Positions 34,411 to 41,824 of a stretch of 64,000 bases of DNA are shown here, piece after piece. A program made the translations under genes and the position numbers. Origin of the DNA: Poriferisodalis sp965204195 (GTDB taxonomy: Bacteria; Actinomycetota; Acidimicrobiia; Acidimicrobiales; Poriferisodalaceae); the NCBI RefSeq assembly GCF_965204195.1, contig NZ_OZ241975.1, forward strand, positions 124,001 through 188,000. The letters are read 5' to 3'. The notes beneath the pieces were generated by a model. It did not search any database. It was not told where the DNA came from and saw only the letters and a list, made by a program, of their open reading frames with translations. How positions within the stretch are numbered: position 1 is the stretch's first letter; the number at the start of each line of letters is the position of its first letter.

Positions 34411-34677
34411 TTACCGCCAGCGCGTGGCGAGCAGGATGCCCACCAAGACGATGCCCAAGCCGACGGCAATCCATGCGCTGGCCGGGCTGCCCGGCAACCA
34501 GCTCATGTAGTTCGACACGATCACCGCCGTGCCGATTCCAAGCAATGCCACGATCAACCAGCCGAACCATGAAGCGCTCTGGGGGGCGTCGCTGCCGGTG
34601 CTGTGCTGCTGGGCTGGCGCGTTCTGCGGTCGGGTGCCCTTGGGCGTGATGCGGCTGGTTTTGCGGGGCCGAGCCAT
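34411..34677 (-). CDS. crgA: Cell division protein CrgA
   Basis: CrgA is a small two-helix membrane protein of the actinobacterial divisome that recruits FtsI and other factors. The 88-aa product has a basic N-terminus (MARPRKTSRITPKGTRP), helix 1 (WFGWLIVALLGIGTAVIVSN), the loop YMSWLPGSPASAW, and helix 2 (IAVGLGIVLVGILLATRWR). The ending LLATRWR is the family signature. It is the last gene of the leftward pknB operon, 11 bp after pknB. Confidence 0.92.
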   Translation of the reverse strand: MARPRKTSRITPKGTRPQNAPAQQHSTGSDAPQSASWFGWLIVALLGIGTAVIVSNYMSWLPGSPASAWIAVGLGIVLVGILLATRWR

Positions 34678-34688
34678 GACGGGTCAAC

Positions 34689-37022
34689 CTAACCGTTGGG
34701 TTCGGCTTCGTCGGCTTCTTCCTCGCCGTCTTCGCCTTCGTCTTCTGGGGCGGCTTCGCCGATGACCAGCGTGATCGTGTCGTAGTTGATCCTGATGTCG
34801 GTGCCTGGCGGCGGATCCAGGGAGATGACCTGCCCGTCAGCGGGATCGCCGGCAGCCACCGGCTGCGTGCGCCGCTTCACCGTGAAGCCCAGCTCCGTCA
34901 AGGCGGCTTCGACCCCGTCGGGATCGAATGTCTCCAATGCCTGCAGGCTCGGGATAGCCAGCACCGCCGGCGGCTTGAACATGTGGAGGACCACTTCCGA
35001 TCCGGCGATGAGCACCGTTCCGGGTTCGGGACTGATGTCGCGGACGACGTTCGTGTTCACGTCGAGATTGGAGACTTCACGCGCTGTGCGCTTCACGGTG
35101 AAACCGAGCGCCACCAGTTGAGCTTCAATGCGGTCGGCGAGCGTGGTGCCGAAGTCCTCCAGTGCCGGTACCACCAGTTCCTCTGGACCGTCAGACACGA
35201 TCAGCGTGATGACGCTGCCCCGTTCCACCGGCTCGGCAGCGTCAGGACTGCTGCGGATCACCGTTCCCGCACTGAATTCGGTGGAGAACTCGCGCTCCAC
35301 CCGGTCGACGAGCCCGAGTCGGGCCAGCGTGACTCTGGCGTCGTCGATCGTCTGCCCGGCGAGCCGCGGCACCTCGACTTCGCCCCGACCTGCGGAGACC
35401 GTCAGCGTCACGATCGTGCCTGCGGGCCGTTGCTCGGTGCTCGGGATGCTCTGCTCGGTCACCAATCCGATCGCCAGGTTGTCGTTGCGCACGTCGATGC
35501 GTTCCACGCTGAAGCCTGCGGCGACGAGCGTCGCCTCGGCCTCTTCGTAGGTTCGCCCGACCACGTTGGGCAGCAGGATCAGGGTGCGCGGCGCAGCCAC
35601 GAACAGGGTGATCGGATTGTCGGGATCGTTCGGCTCGGCGAGCAGCAGCCCGGCGCGGGGATTCTGCTGGAACACGACGTTCTCGTCGACGTCGTCGCGT
35701 TCGGAGAACTCGATGCTGACGTGCTCGAAGCCGACGTCGGCGAGCTCGCGCTCGGCTTCGGTGAAGTGCAGACCCACCACGCTGGGCACTCGCAGCCGTA
35801 CATCGGAGGTGCTCTCGGGCTCGGTCACCACGCCCGGCTCGCCGCGGTCGTTGACCAGCAGGAACACCAGCCCGGCAATGACCAGCAGCAGGATGACCAG
35901 CAGCGTGATCCACATCGGTGTGCGGTCCGGCGGCTCGACAGCGCCCGGTGGTGGAGCCTGCGGGTACTGCGGTGGGTACTGAGGCCCGCCGTATTCGCTT
36001 GCGCCGCCTCCATGGCGGCCGTACGGGGGCGCCGGCGGTGCCGGAGGAGGTTGTTGGTACCTGGGCGGCGCAGTCTGCGAGGGCGCTGCGGCTGGCTCAG
36101 CAGTGGGCGCCTGCGCTGCGGCCTCGGGAGCGGCAGCGCTCACTGCCGGGAAGTACGCAGTGACATCGGTTGCTGCGGCATGGGTCGGCTGGCCCGCCCG
36201 GAACCGCAGCAGATCGTTGCGCAGCTCGGCGGCTGAGCCGTAGCGCGCGGCCGGGTCCTTGGCGAGCCCTCGCAGGCAGATGGCCTCGAGTTCGTGGGGA
36301 ACGTCGGCGTTGTAGCGCGACGGCGGGACCGGCGCTTCCTGGACGTGCTTGTAGGCGATGGCGACGGGACTGTCGCCGGTGAACGGCGGTCCCGCAGTCA
36401 GCACCTCGTAGAGCACGACCGACAGCGAGTACACGTCGCTGCGCGGATCCGCTTCGAGCCCCTGAGCCTGCTCGGGCGACAAGTACGTGGCGGTGCCCAT
36501 GACCGAGCCGGTGCGCGTCAAGTCGTCGGTGCCGCCGCCGAGCGCTCGCGCGATGCCGAAGTCGGCCACCTTGACCTGGCCGGACTGGGTGATCATGACG
36601 TTGCCCGGCTTGATGTCACGGTGCACCACACCGTTGCCGTGAGCGAAGGCAAGCGCGGCGGCAATGTCGATGGCGATGTCCGCGGCACGGTCGGGATGCA
36701 GCGGGCCGTCGCTGCGGATGACCTCCGCGAGGCTGCGGCCCTCCACGTACTCCATCACGATGTAGTAGGTGCCTTCGTGGTTGCCCCAGTCGTACACGCC
36801 GACCACGTTCGGTTGGCTCAGGTTCGCGGCGGCTTGAGCCTCACGCCGGAACCGCTCGACGAATGACGAATCGGTGGCGAACTCGGGGAACAGGACCTTG
36901 ACGGCGACGGGCCGGTCGAGCAGGCGGTCGCGACCCAGGAACACCTCGGACATTCCGCCCCGCGCGATGCGGCTGAACAGCTCGTAGCGACCGCCGAAGA
37001 TTGGGTTGTCGGTGTCTGCCAT
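34689..37022 (-). CDS. pknB: Serine/threonine protein kinase PknB with PASTA domains
   Basis: This transmembrane Hanks-type kinase senses peptidoglycan and muropeptides. Residues 1-275 form the kinase: GGMSEVFLGRDRL (P-loop), VAVKVL, VVHRDIKPGNVMI, VADFGIAR and GTATYLSPEQ. A Pro/Ala/Gln-rich linker follows. The membrane helix is MWITLLVILLLVIAGLVFLLV. The outside part has five PASTA units, from RLRVPSVVGLHFTEAE to IPSLQALETFDPDGVE. The fourth (LVVPALEDFG) is degenerate. The product is 777 aa. Only one kinase gene is present, with no pknA. The tail is very acidic (EDEGEDGEEEADEAEPNG). Confidence 0.96.
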   Translation of the reverse strand: MADTDNPIFGGRYELFSRIARGGMSEVFLGRDRLLDRPVAVKVLFPEFATDSSFVERFRREAQAAANLSQPNVVGVYDWGNHEGTYYIVMEYVEGRSLAEVIRSDGPLHPDRAADIAIDIAAALAFAHGNGVVHRDIKPGNVMITQSGQVKVADFGIARALGGGTDDLTRTGSVMGTATYLSPEQAQGLEADPRSDVYSLSVVLYEVLTAGPPFTGDSPVAIAYKHVQEAPVPPSRYNADVPHELEAICLRGLAKDPAARYGSAAELRNDLLRFRAGQPTHAAATDVTAYFPAVSAAAPEAAAQAPTAEPAAAPSQTAPPRYQQPPPAPPAPPYGRHGGGASEYGGPQYPPQYPQAPPPGAVEPPDRTPMWITLLVILLLVIAGLVFLLVNDRGEPGVVTEPESTSDVRLRVPSVVGLHFTEAERELADVGFEHVSIEFSERDDVDENVVFQQNPRAGLLLAEPNDPDNPITLFVAAPRTLILLPNVVGRTYEEAEATLVAAGFSVERIDVRNDNLAIGLVTEQSIPSTEQRPAGTIVTLTVSAGRGEVEVPRLAGQTIDDARVTLARLGLVDRVEREFSTEFSAGTVIRSSPDAAEPVERGSVITLIVSDGPEELVVPALEDFGTTLADRIEAQLVALGFTVKRTAREVSNLDVNTNVVRDISPEPGTVLIAGSEVVLHMFKPPAVLAIPSLQALETFDPDGVEAALTELGFTVKRRTQPVAAGDPADGQVISLDPPPGTDIRINYDTITLVIGEAAPEDEGEDGEEEADEAEPNG

Positions 37023-37087
37023 GAGCGGGGGGCAATTGCTGCCAGATCAGGCCGTCGGGCCGGCGGGGTGACTGCGAAAGGTTCGGG

Positions 37088-38362
37088 CTACGGGCGGTCG
37101 GAATCTGGACCCGCCCGCAGCGCAAGGGCGGTTTCCGCTGCGGTCGCAGCGATCATCGTTGCCAAGGTACCGCCGCCTCGTCCATTGCCGATGTCAAAGG
37201 CGGCGTCCGGTTCGATCACCACCGCCACGGCCACGGTGGGCGCATCGGCTGGGGCCAGCAGCACGGCCCAGTTCCCGGTTTGCGTGCCGCTGCCGGACCG
37301 ATCTGCGAGCTGGCCGGTCGCGATCGCTGCGGCAAGCGTGGCTCCCTCTGCAGGAGCAAGGCTGATCGAGGCCTGTTGTGCTGCGGCTGCCATGTGAGAC
37401 AGCAGTCGGGCCGCAACCGTGGTGTCAAAGAGGCGCCCGGCATCGCGGGGCGCCGACTCTGCGAATGCGTCGAGCGTCGAGGGATCGTCTTCAGCCGAGC
37501 TGGCAGCAGGGCGGGCGTCGACTCGCTGCACGACGTAGGGGCGCATCCGGACACCGTCGTTGGCGACTGCTGCGGCAACTAGCGCGAGCTGCAGCGGTGT
37601 CAGCCGCACTCCGTCGTCGCCATCATCGGGGTCGCCGCTGTCCGGCTCGCCCGGCAGATCGATGCCGGTCGCACCCGGCTCCCGGCGTGCCCCCTCCAGC
37701 AGTTCGTTCCCCACCGCATCCGGCGACTCGCTGGCGCTGAGGGCGTAGCGGCGCTGGTAGGCGCGCGCCGCGGGCGGCCCAGCACCGGGCTGGTCGTTGC
37801 CGGCTGCGAGTGACACCAGCGCGCTCGGATCGAAACTGGGACGCGACCACATCGCGATGACAGCACCGGTGGCGGGATCGACAACGACGACGGCGCCGTC
37901 ACGATCACCCAGCGCGGCGCGAGCGGTGAGCTGCACGCCGTGATGAACCGTCAGTGTCACGTCGCCCACCCGATCGCTGTCAGCGAACAGGTCGGCCAGC
38001 TCCCGTACAGCGATGCCGGTCGCGGTGCCTGACAGCTCGCTGTCGTAGCTGCGCTCGATCCCGCTGGCACCGGCCTCAAGCCCGAGGTAGCCCACGACGT
38101 GCGCATACAGCGGTCCGTGCGGGTACGTGCGCAGCAGCGGTACGTCGCTCTTGCCGGGATTGATCGGGGGGGCGAGGATCTCGCCCTCTGCGCTGGTGAT
38201 CGCACCGCGTGCGTTGCCGATGGCCGCTGCCGCTGCACGCGTGTTGAGTTCGTGGCGGCGCAGCCCGTCCGCCGAGATGAAGCCGAGATTGGTGAGCTGC
38301 ACCAGCAGGACGGCAAAGCCGGCGGCGAGCAAAAGAGTCAGCCGGACGACGCGGCGGTTCAC
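37088..38362 (-). CDS. PbpA-family protein lacking transpeptidase motifs
   Basis: Position and ends identify a PbpA (class B PBP) homologue: a membrane anchor (LTLLLAAGFAVLLVQLTNLG), NTRAAAAAIGNARGAITSA, and later VVVDPATGAVIAMWSRPSFDP and LTPLQLALVAAAVANDGVRMRPYVV. The catalytic motifs are absent. After RAYQRRYALSASES there is no SxxK and no SxN, and the segment that carries both is gone. The KTG region reads AIATGQLADRSGSG. At 424 aa it is about 65 residues shorter than mycobacterial PbpA. The frame is clean and overlaps rodA by four bases. It may be a non-catalytic scaffold or regulator of RodA. Confidence 0.8.
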   Translation of the reverse strand: MNRRVVRLTLLLAAGFAVLLVQLTNLGFISADGLRRHELNTRAAAAAIGNARGAITSAEGEILAPPINPGKSDVPLLRTYPHGPLYAHVVGYLGLEAGASGIERSYDSELSGTATGIAVRELADLFADSDRVGDVTLTVHHGVQLTARAALGDRDGAVVVVDPATGAVIAMWSRPSFDPSALVSLAAGNDQPGAGPPAARAYQRRYALSASESPDAVGNELLEGARREPGATGIDLPGEPDSGDPDDGDDGVRLTPLQLALVAAAVANDGVRMRPYVVQRVDARPAASSAEDDPSTLDAFAESAPRDAGRLFDTTVAARLLSHMAAAAQQASISLAPAEGATLAAAIATGQLADRSGSGTQTGNWAVLLAPADAPTVAVAVVIEPDAAFDIGNGRGGGTLATMIAATAAETALALRAGPDSDRP

Positions 38363-39678
38363 GGGTCACCCAGCGGGACGTGCAGCGGTTCGCCTCGGGG
38401 GCTGTTGCTGGCGTTGGAGATGGCGAGCAGCAGTCCGACGGCGATGCAGTTGCCGATCATTGCCAACTGCCCGTAGGCGACGAAGGGCAGCGCGCCGACG
38501 GTGTGCGGCAGCAACCGCAGCACTCCGGCGATGGCGAAGAAGGCCTGCAGCCCGATGACCGACGCGACAGCCGCCGCCACGAGCCGATGCGTGCCTCGCG
38601 CCCGCTGCGCGATGCCTGCGCCGACGCCGACCAGCAGCATGAACGCGACGAGCAAGGCCGCAGCGCCCAGGATGCCGAGTTCTTCGGCAATGACGGCAAA
38701 GATGAAGTCGCTGTGCGGTTCATGCAGGTGCTGCGGAGCGCCGAGTCCAAGGCCCACCCCGCTGAGGCCGCCGTCGCCGATCGCGAACGCCGCGTCGACC
38801 ACCGTCGCGCCCTCGGCATCGATCCACGGGTTCAGCCAGTAGCGAATCTGTGCGGACAGCCTGTCGTACACCGTCGCGACCACGCCGACGCCCACGACGT
38901 ATGTCGCGATCACCCAGTGGAGTGCCCTCGCGCGAGTCGATCGGGGCACTGTCGGGATGTCGCTGCCGACGAGATCGTCGCCGTCGAGCCACAACGGCAG
39001 CCAGGCCGCCGCGAACACGATCACCGACGAGGCGAGGTCACCGCCGATGATGAGCAGTGCCCACGCACCGACCGCCGCCGCGCTGGCCCCTGCGGCGTGG
39101 CGGTGCGGAACCAAGCGGTCGCTGAGCCAGCGAGGCGCGGTCGCCGTGAGCCCGCAGGCAGCTATGACCACGACGATCTTGGCGAGACCGTAGGGCTGAA
39201 CGCTCAGCAGCGACCCGAAGTTCAGCCACTGGCGCGGTGCTTCGTACGCTCCGGCCGAGACATTGGCCCCGCCCGAGAAACTCCCCGCGGCGAGCAGCAG
39301 CGCAGCAACGAGTCCGCACGCGCCGGGTCGGCTCAAGAACCAGTCGATGTGGCGGCCGGCGACCAAGGTTCCGGCGATGACCGCAAGCCCCAGCAGCACG
39401 GCTACTGCCTGCTCGGACGCCAACAGGGAGTCGATTCGAGCGACGAAGACCCAGCCGATGCCCATAAGCAGGCCGACGATCCCCAAGAGGATCTCGTTGC
39501 TGTTCGGCGCCCATCGCTTGATCGCGACGCGCACCACCGCGCCGCAGGCCACCACGGCTGCCAGCCAACCGGCGATGCCCCAGAGCGACTCGGCTGTGCC
39601 GCGCCTGCCGGCATCGCCCCAGACCGAGCTGTGCTCCACACCCAGCGCAGTGACAGCAAATGCGGTGCAGACCACCAC
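38359..39678 (-). CDS. rodA: RodA/FtsW/SpoVE-family peptidoglycan glycosyltransferase
   Basis: SEDS proteins polymerise lipid II into glycan strands. The 439-aa multi-helix protein has RQWLNFGSLLSVQPYGLAKI and YWLNPWID. It keeps the catalytic aspartate in EPHSDFIFAVIAEELGILGA. The usual QPSE element is changed to QPYG. The GTG at 39678 is the first standard start, but upstream codons (RTRRRTEAALAALAG) look like the missing N-terminal basic segment. The true start may be CTG at 39738, overlapping the pstP stop. Its stop overlaps the PbpA-like start, as expected for a SEDS-bPBP pair. Confidence 0.93.
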   Translation of the reverse strand: MVVCTAFAVTALGVEHSSVWGDAGRRGTAESLWGIAGWLAAVVACGAVVRVAIKRWAPNSNEILLGIVGLLMGIGWVFVARIDSLLASEQAVAVLLGLAVIAGTLVAGRHIDWFLSRPGACGLVAALLLAAGSFSGGANVSAGAYEAPRQWLNFGSLLSVQPYGLAKIVVVIAACGLTATAPRWLSDRLVPHRHAAGASAAAVGAWALLIIGGDLASSVIVFAAAWLPLWLDGDDLVGSDIPTVPRSTRARALHWVIATYVVGVGVVATVYDRLSAQIRYWLNPWIDAEGATVVDAAFAIGDGGLSGVGLGLGAPQHLHEPHSDFIFAVIAEELGILGAAALLVAFMLLVGVGAGIAQRARGTHRLVAAAVASVIGLQAFFAIAGVLRLLPHTVGALPFVAYGQLAMIGNCIAVGLLLAISNASNSPRGEPLHVPLGDP

Positions 39679-39734
39679 GCCCGCGAGTGCGGCGAGGGCT
39701 GCTTCGGTGCGACGTCGCGTGCGCAGCGGGGTCC

Positions 39735-40571
39735 TCAGCGCGAGCGAGAACGTCGCCAGCCGCGCCGCTTCGAGGTGCTGTGCGCGCTGCCGGCTTCGAC
39801 AGCCGGCTCGGTGAGCGCAGCCGTCGGTGCGGGCAGGCCCTCGATGTCGACGTCCACGACGAGCGCTGTCGAGTTGTCCCGCCCCCCTCGGTCGTTGGCC
39901 TGACGCACCAGGGCGCGCGCCACCTCGGAGGGATGGTGGTCGGCGTCGAGCAGCTCAGTGATCTCGGATTCGTCGAGCTCGTTCGTGAGCCCGTCGGTGC
40001 ACAGCAGGAAGCGGTCGTTGCCGGTGAGTTCGAGGACCCAGTCGTCGATCAACACGTCGGGCTCCACGCCGATGGCACGAGTGAGTGTGTTGCGCCGGGG
40101 ATGCTCGGCGGCCTGCTCCTCGGTGAGATCGCCGGCGCGGACCATCTCCGCGACAAAGTTGTGATCCACGGTGAGCTGCGTCAGCTTGCCTGCCTGGTAG
40201 CGGTACACGCGCGAGTCGCCCACGTTGACCAGGCACCAAACCCTGCTGTCGTCGCTCTGCACGACGGCGATGGCGCACAGCGTGGTGCCCATGCCCGTCA
40301 GGTCCGCGTGGGCGGTCGACCGGTGATGCACTACTTGGTTGGCATGGCGAACCGCCGCCAGCAGCTCGGCCGGCGTCGAGGGGGAATTTGCGGCGACGGT
40401 CTTCACCGCGAGGCTCGATGCAACGCTGCCGCCGAGGTGGCCGCCCATGCCGTCGGCCACCACGAACAGGCCGATGTCTGCGTACATGGCGTCCTGGTTC
40501 TCGGCGCGTCGCAGACCCCGATCTGACGCTCCGCCCCAGCGAATGCGCATCTGGCGGCCGGGGGCAGTCAT
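39735..40571 (-). CDS. pstP: PP2C-family serine/threonine phosphatase (PstP-like)
   Basis: PstP reverses PknB-type phosphorylation. The product from ATG 40571 (MTAPGRQMRIRWGGASDRGL) is 278 aa. It has the metal-binding PP2C motifs NQDAMYAD, VADGMGGHLGG, VNVGDSRVYRY, LLCTDGLTNEL and GGRDNSTALVV. It ends in a basic tail (SKRRGWRRSRSR). There is no membrane helix or outer domain, unlike the mycobacterial PstP of about 500 aa, so this enzyme should be soluble. It lies between fhaB and rodA, the standard order. Confidence 0.92.
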   Translation of the reverse strand: MTAPGRQMRIRWGGASDRGLRRAENQDAMYADIGLFVVADGMGGHLGGSVASSLAVKTVAANSPSTPAELLAAVRHANQVVHHRSTAHADLTGMGTTLCAIAVVQSDDSRVWCLVNVGDSRVYRYQAGKLTQLTVDHNFVAEMVRAGDLTEEQAAEHPRRNTLTRAIGVEPDVLIDDWVLELTGNDRFLLCTDGLTNELDESEITELLDADHHPSEVARALVRQANDRGGRDNSTALVVDVDIEGLPAPTAALTEPAVEAGSAHSTSKRRGWRRSRSR

Positions 40572-40668
40572 GACCCTGCAGTCTCGCGGTTTTCCGATGC
40601 GGCAGCACCCGCGCGGCTGACTCCTCCCCGTCGCCGGCCGTCGATGAAGCCCGGGCAGCGGGGCACCA

Positions 40669-41136
40669 TCATGCGCTGACCTCGAAGACGGTCGAGCCGA
40701 CCTGCACGAAGTCGCCGATGCGCACCACGGTCGCGTTGTCGACTTTCTGGCGGTTGAGGTACGTCCCGTTCGTGGAGCCCAAGTCCTCCAGCAGATGCTG
40801 GCTGCCGTCGCGGTAGAGACGGGCATGAGCCTGCGACGAGTAGCTGTCGTCGATGATCACATCGCACTCGGGACTGCGCCCGATGGTCAGCGCGTCGGCC
40901 AGCAGGTGCCGTTCTCCCTGGGCGCTCAACGGCGAGCGCACGACGAGCGCTGCCGGCTGCGGGGCGGCGTTGCCGTTGGCGGGCCCGCCGTTTCGCAATG
41001 TGCGGATCGACCTCCAGCCGAGGTGATTGCGAGGTGCTGCGACACCGGCCCACACGGCGCGCATCACGCGGAAGAAGAACAGGTACAGCAACACGAGCAC
41101 GCACAGCGCGAGCAGCCGCACCAACTGTTCGGACAT
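40669..41136 (-). CDS. fhaB: FHA-domain membrane protein FhaB/FipA
   Basis: FhaB binds phosphothreonine on PknB substrates and helps link growth to division. The 155-aa protein has an N-terminal helix (LVRLLALCVLVLLYLFFFRV), a short linker and a C-terminal FHA domain: LTIGRSPECDVIIDDSYSSQ, HARLYRDG, LEDLGSTNGTYLNRQKV. The phosphothreonine-binding Arg and Ser are present. Its start overlaps the stop of the preceding FHA gene (TGATG), so the two are coupled. Confidence 0.92.
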   Translation of the reverse strand: MSEQLVRLLALCVLVLLYLFFFRVMRAVWAGVAAPRNHLGWRSIRTLRNGGPANGNAAPQPAALVVRSPLSAQGERHLLADALTIGRSPECDVIIDDSYSSQAHARLYRDGSQHLLEDLGSTNGTYLNRQKVDNATVVRIGDFVQVGSTVFEVSA

Positions 41137-41414
41137 CAGTCCAGCTCCAGCCGCAGCTCGTGAGTGCCGATGGTGACGACATCGCCGTGCGACAAGCGCT
41201 CGCTGGTGACCTCGACGCCGTTCAGCAGCGTGCCGTTCACGCTGGCGAGGTCCACCAGCAACAGGCCGTCCGCGCTGGCGCTGATCTGCGCATGCCGCCG
41301 TGAGACCTTCGGCCCGTTGAGCACGATGTCGCAGTCGTCACGCCGCCCGATGACCGTCGAAGAGCCGAGTTCGTGGCACTGTCCGTCGCTGCCGACCAGG
41401 CTGGCGCCACCCAC
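41136..41414 (-). CDS. Minimal FHA-domain protein (FhaA position)
   Basis: In this cluster fhaA normally encodes a DUF3662 domain plus FHA. Here only the FHA domain remains: VIGRRDDCDIVLNGPKVSRRHAQIS, then LVDLASVNGTLLNGVEV. The GTG at 41414 gives 92 aa. A longer frame runs back through tRNA-Leu and is rejected. The binding residues are kept, so phosphopeptide binding is expected. The N-terminal partner-binding domain of FhaA is missing. It is divergent from tRNA-Leu with only 50 bp between. Confidence 0.75.
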   Translation of the reverse strand: MGGASLVGSDGQCHELGSSTVIGRRDDCDIVLNGPKVSRRHAQISASADGLLLVDLASVNGTLLNGVEVTSERLSHGDVVTIGTHELRLELD

Positions 41415-41447
41415 GGCGGCCCAGTGTAGGAGCGGAGGTTCGCGGGC

Positions 41448-41453
41448 TAGTCT
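41448..41453 (+). promoter_or_regulatory. Probable -10 element of tRNA-Leu
   Basis: TAGTCT lies 11 bases before the tRNA 5' end in the 50-bp spacer. No good -35 was found at the expected distance. Confidence 0.35.
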
Positions 41454-41464
41454 GTTCGCCCCAC

Positions 41465-41548
41465 GCGCGAGTGGCGGAATTGGCAGACGCGCAGGCTTCA
41501 GGTGCCTGTGCCCGCAAGGGTGTGAGGGTTCAAGTCCCTCCTCGCGCA
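41465..41548 (+). tRNA. leuT: tRNA-Leu (CAG)
   Basis: The acceptor stem is GCGCGAG/CTCGCGC with discriminator A at 41548. The anticodon loop CTTCAGGT gives CAG. It has a long variable arm (TGCCCGCAAGGGTGTG) as expected for a class II tRNA, and the T arm is GGGTTCAAGTCCC. CCA is not encoded. The place next to the fha cluster matches mycobacterial leuT. Confidence 0.96.
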
Positions 41549-41595
41549 CCGCACCGAGCCGACGTACGGCAGAGGGCTCGTCCCGCCCGGGCTAA

Positions 41596-41751
41596 GGCAG
41601 CGGCAAGACCAAGAACCCCAAGGCCAAGAAGTCCAAGGTCGTCTTCAAGAACCTGAAACCCGGCGTCACGTACAACGTGTGGATCCGCGCTCAGGGCCAC
41701 GCCGGCAAGGGCGAGCGGGTCAACGCCACCATCACCCTGCCCCAGGAGTGA
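41596..41751 (+). pseudogene. C-terminal remnant of a fibronectin type III protein
   Basis: Fifty-one sense codons end at TGA 41749-41751 and follow directly on an in-frame TAA at 41593-41595. No start codon is present. The translation contains KSKVVFKNLKPGVTYNVWIR and AGKGERVNATITLPQE, the end of an FN3 domain. It resembles the FN3 part of the 57387-58289 gene (SVTFGNLKHCDTYKFWVRAR, AGKGERAKLTW). The upstream part of the gene is lost, and a second copy of the last 36 bases lies at 43012. Confidence 0.75.
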
Positions 41752-41773
41752 TTCCCTGAAAGGGCGCCTTGCT

Positions 41774-41806
41774 CGGCTGTTTCAATATTCGATTTTGAAA
41801 TAGCCG
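41774..41806. promoter_or_regulatory. Inverted repeat upstream of the DUF4143 ATPase gene
   Basis: The arms CGGCTGTTTCAA and TTGAAATAGCCG match at 11 of 12 positions around a 9-base AT-rich loop. It stands 22 bp after the FN3 remnant stop and 18 bp before the ATPase gene, in a distinctly AT-rich patch. It could be an operator or a terminator of the vanished FN3 gene. Confidence 0.5.
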
Positions 41807-41824
41807 ACTTCGGTTAGGCTCTCG

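Noticed and set aside
37088..38362. PbpA-like gene as a frameshifted pseudogene
   Set aside because: The frame is continuous, overlaps rodA by four bases and keeps both family ends, so loss of motifs is by clean deletion and substitution.
41415..41549. Longer FHA protein starting inside tRNA-Leu
   Set aside because: The extra part is the complement of the tRNA gene and has no domain. GTG 41414 keeps the whole FHA domain.
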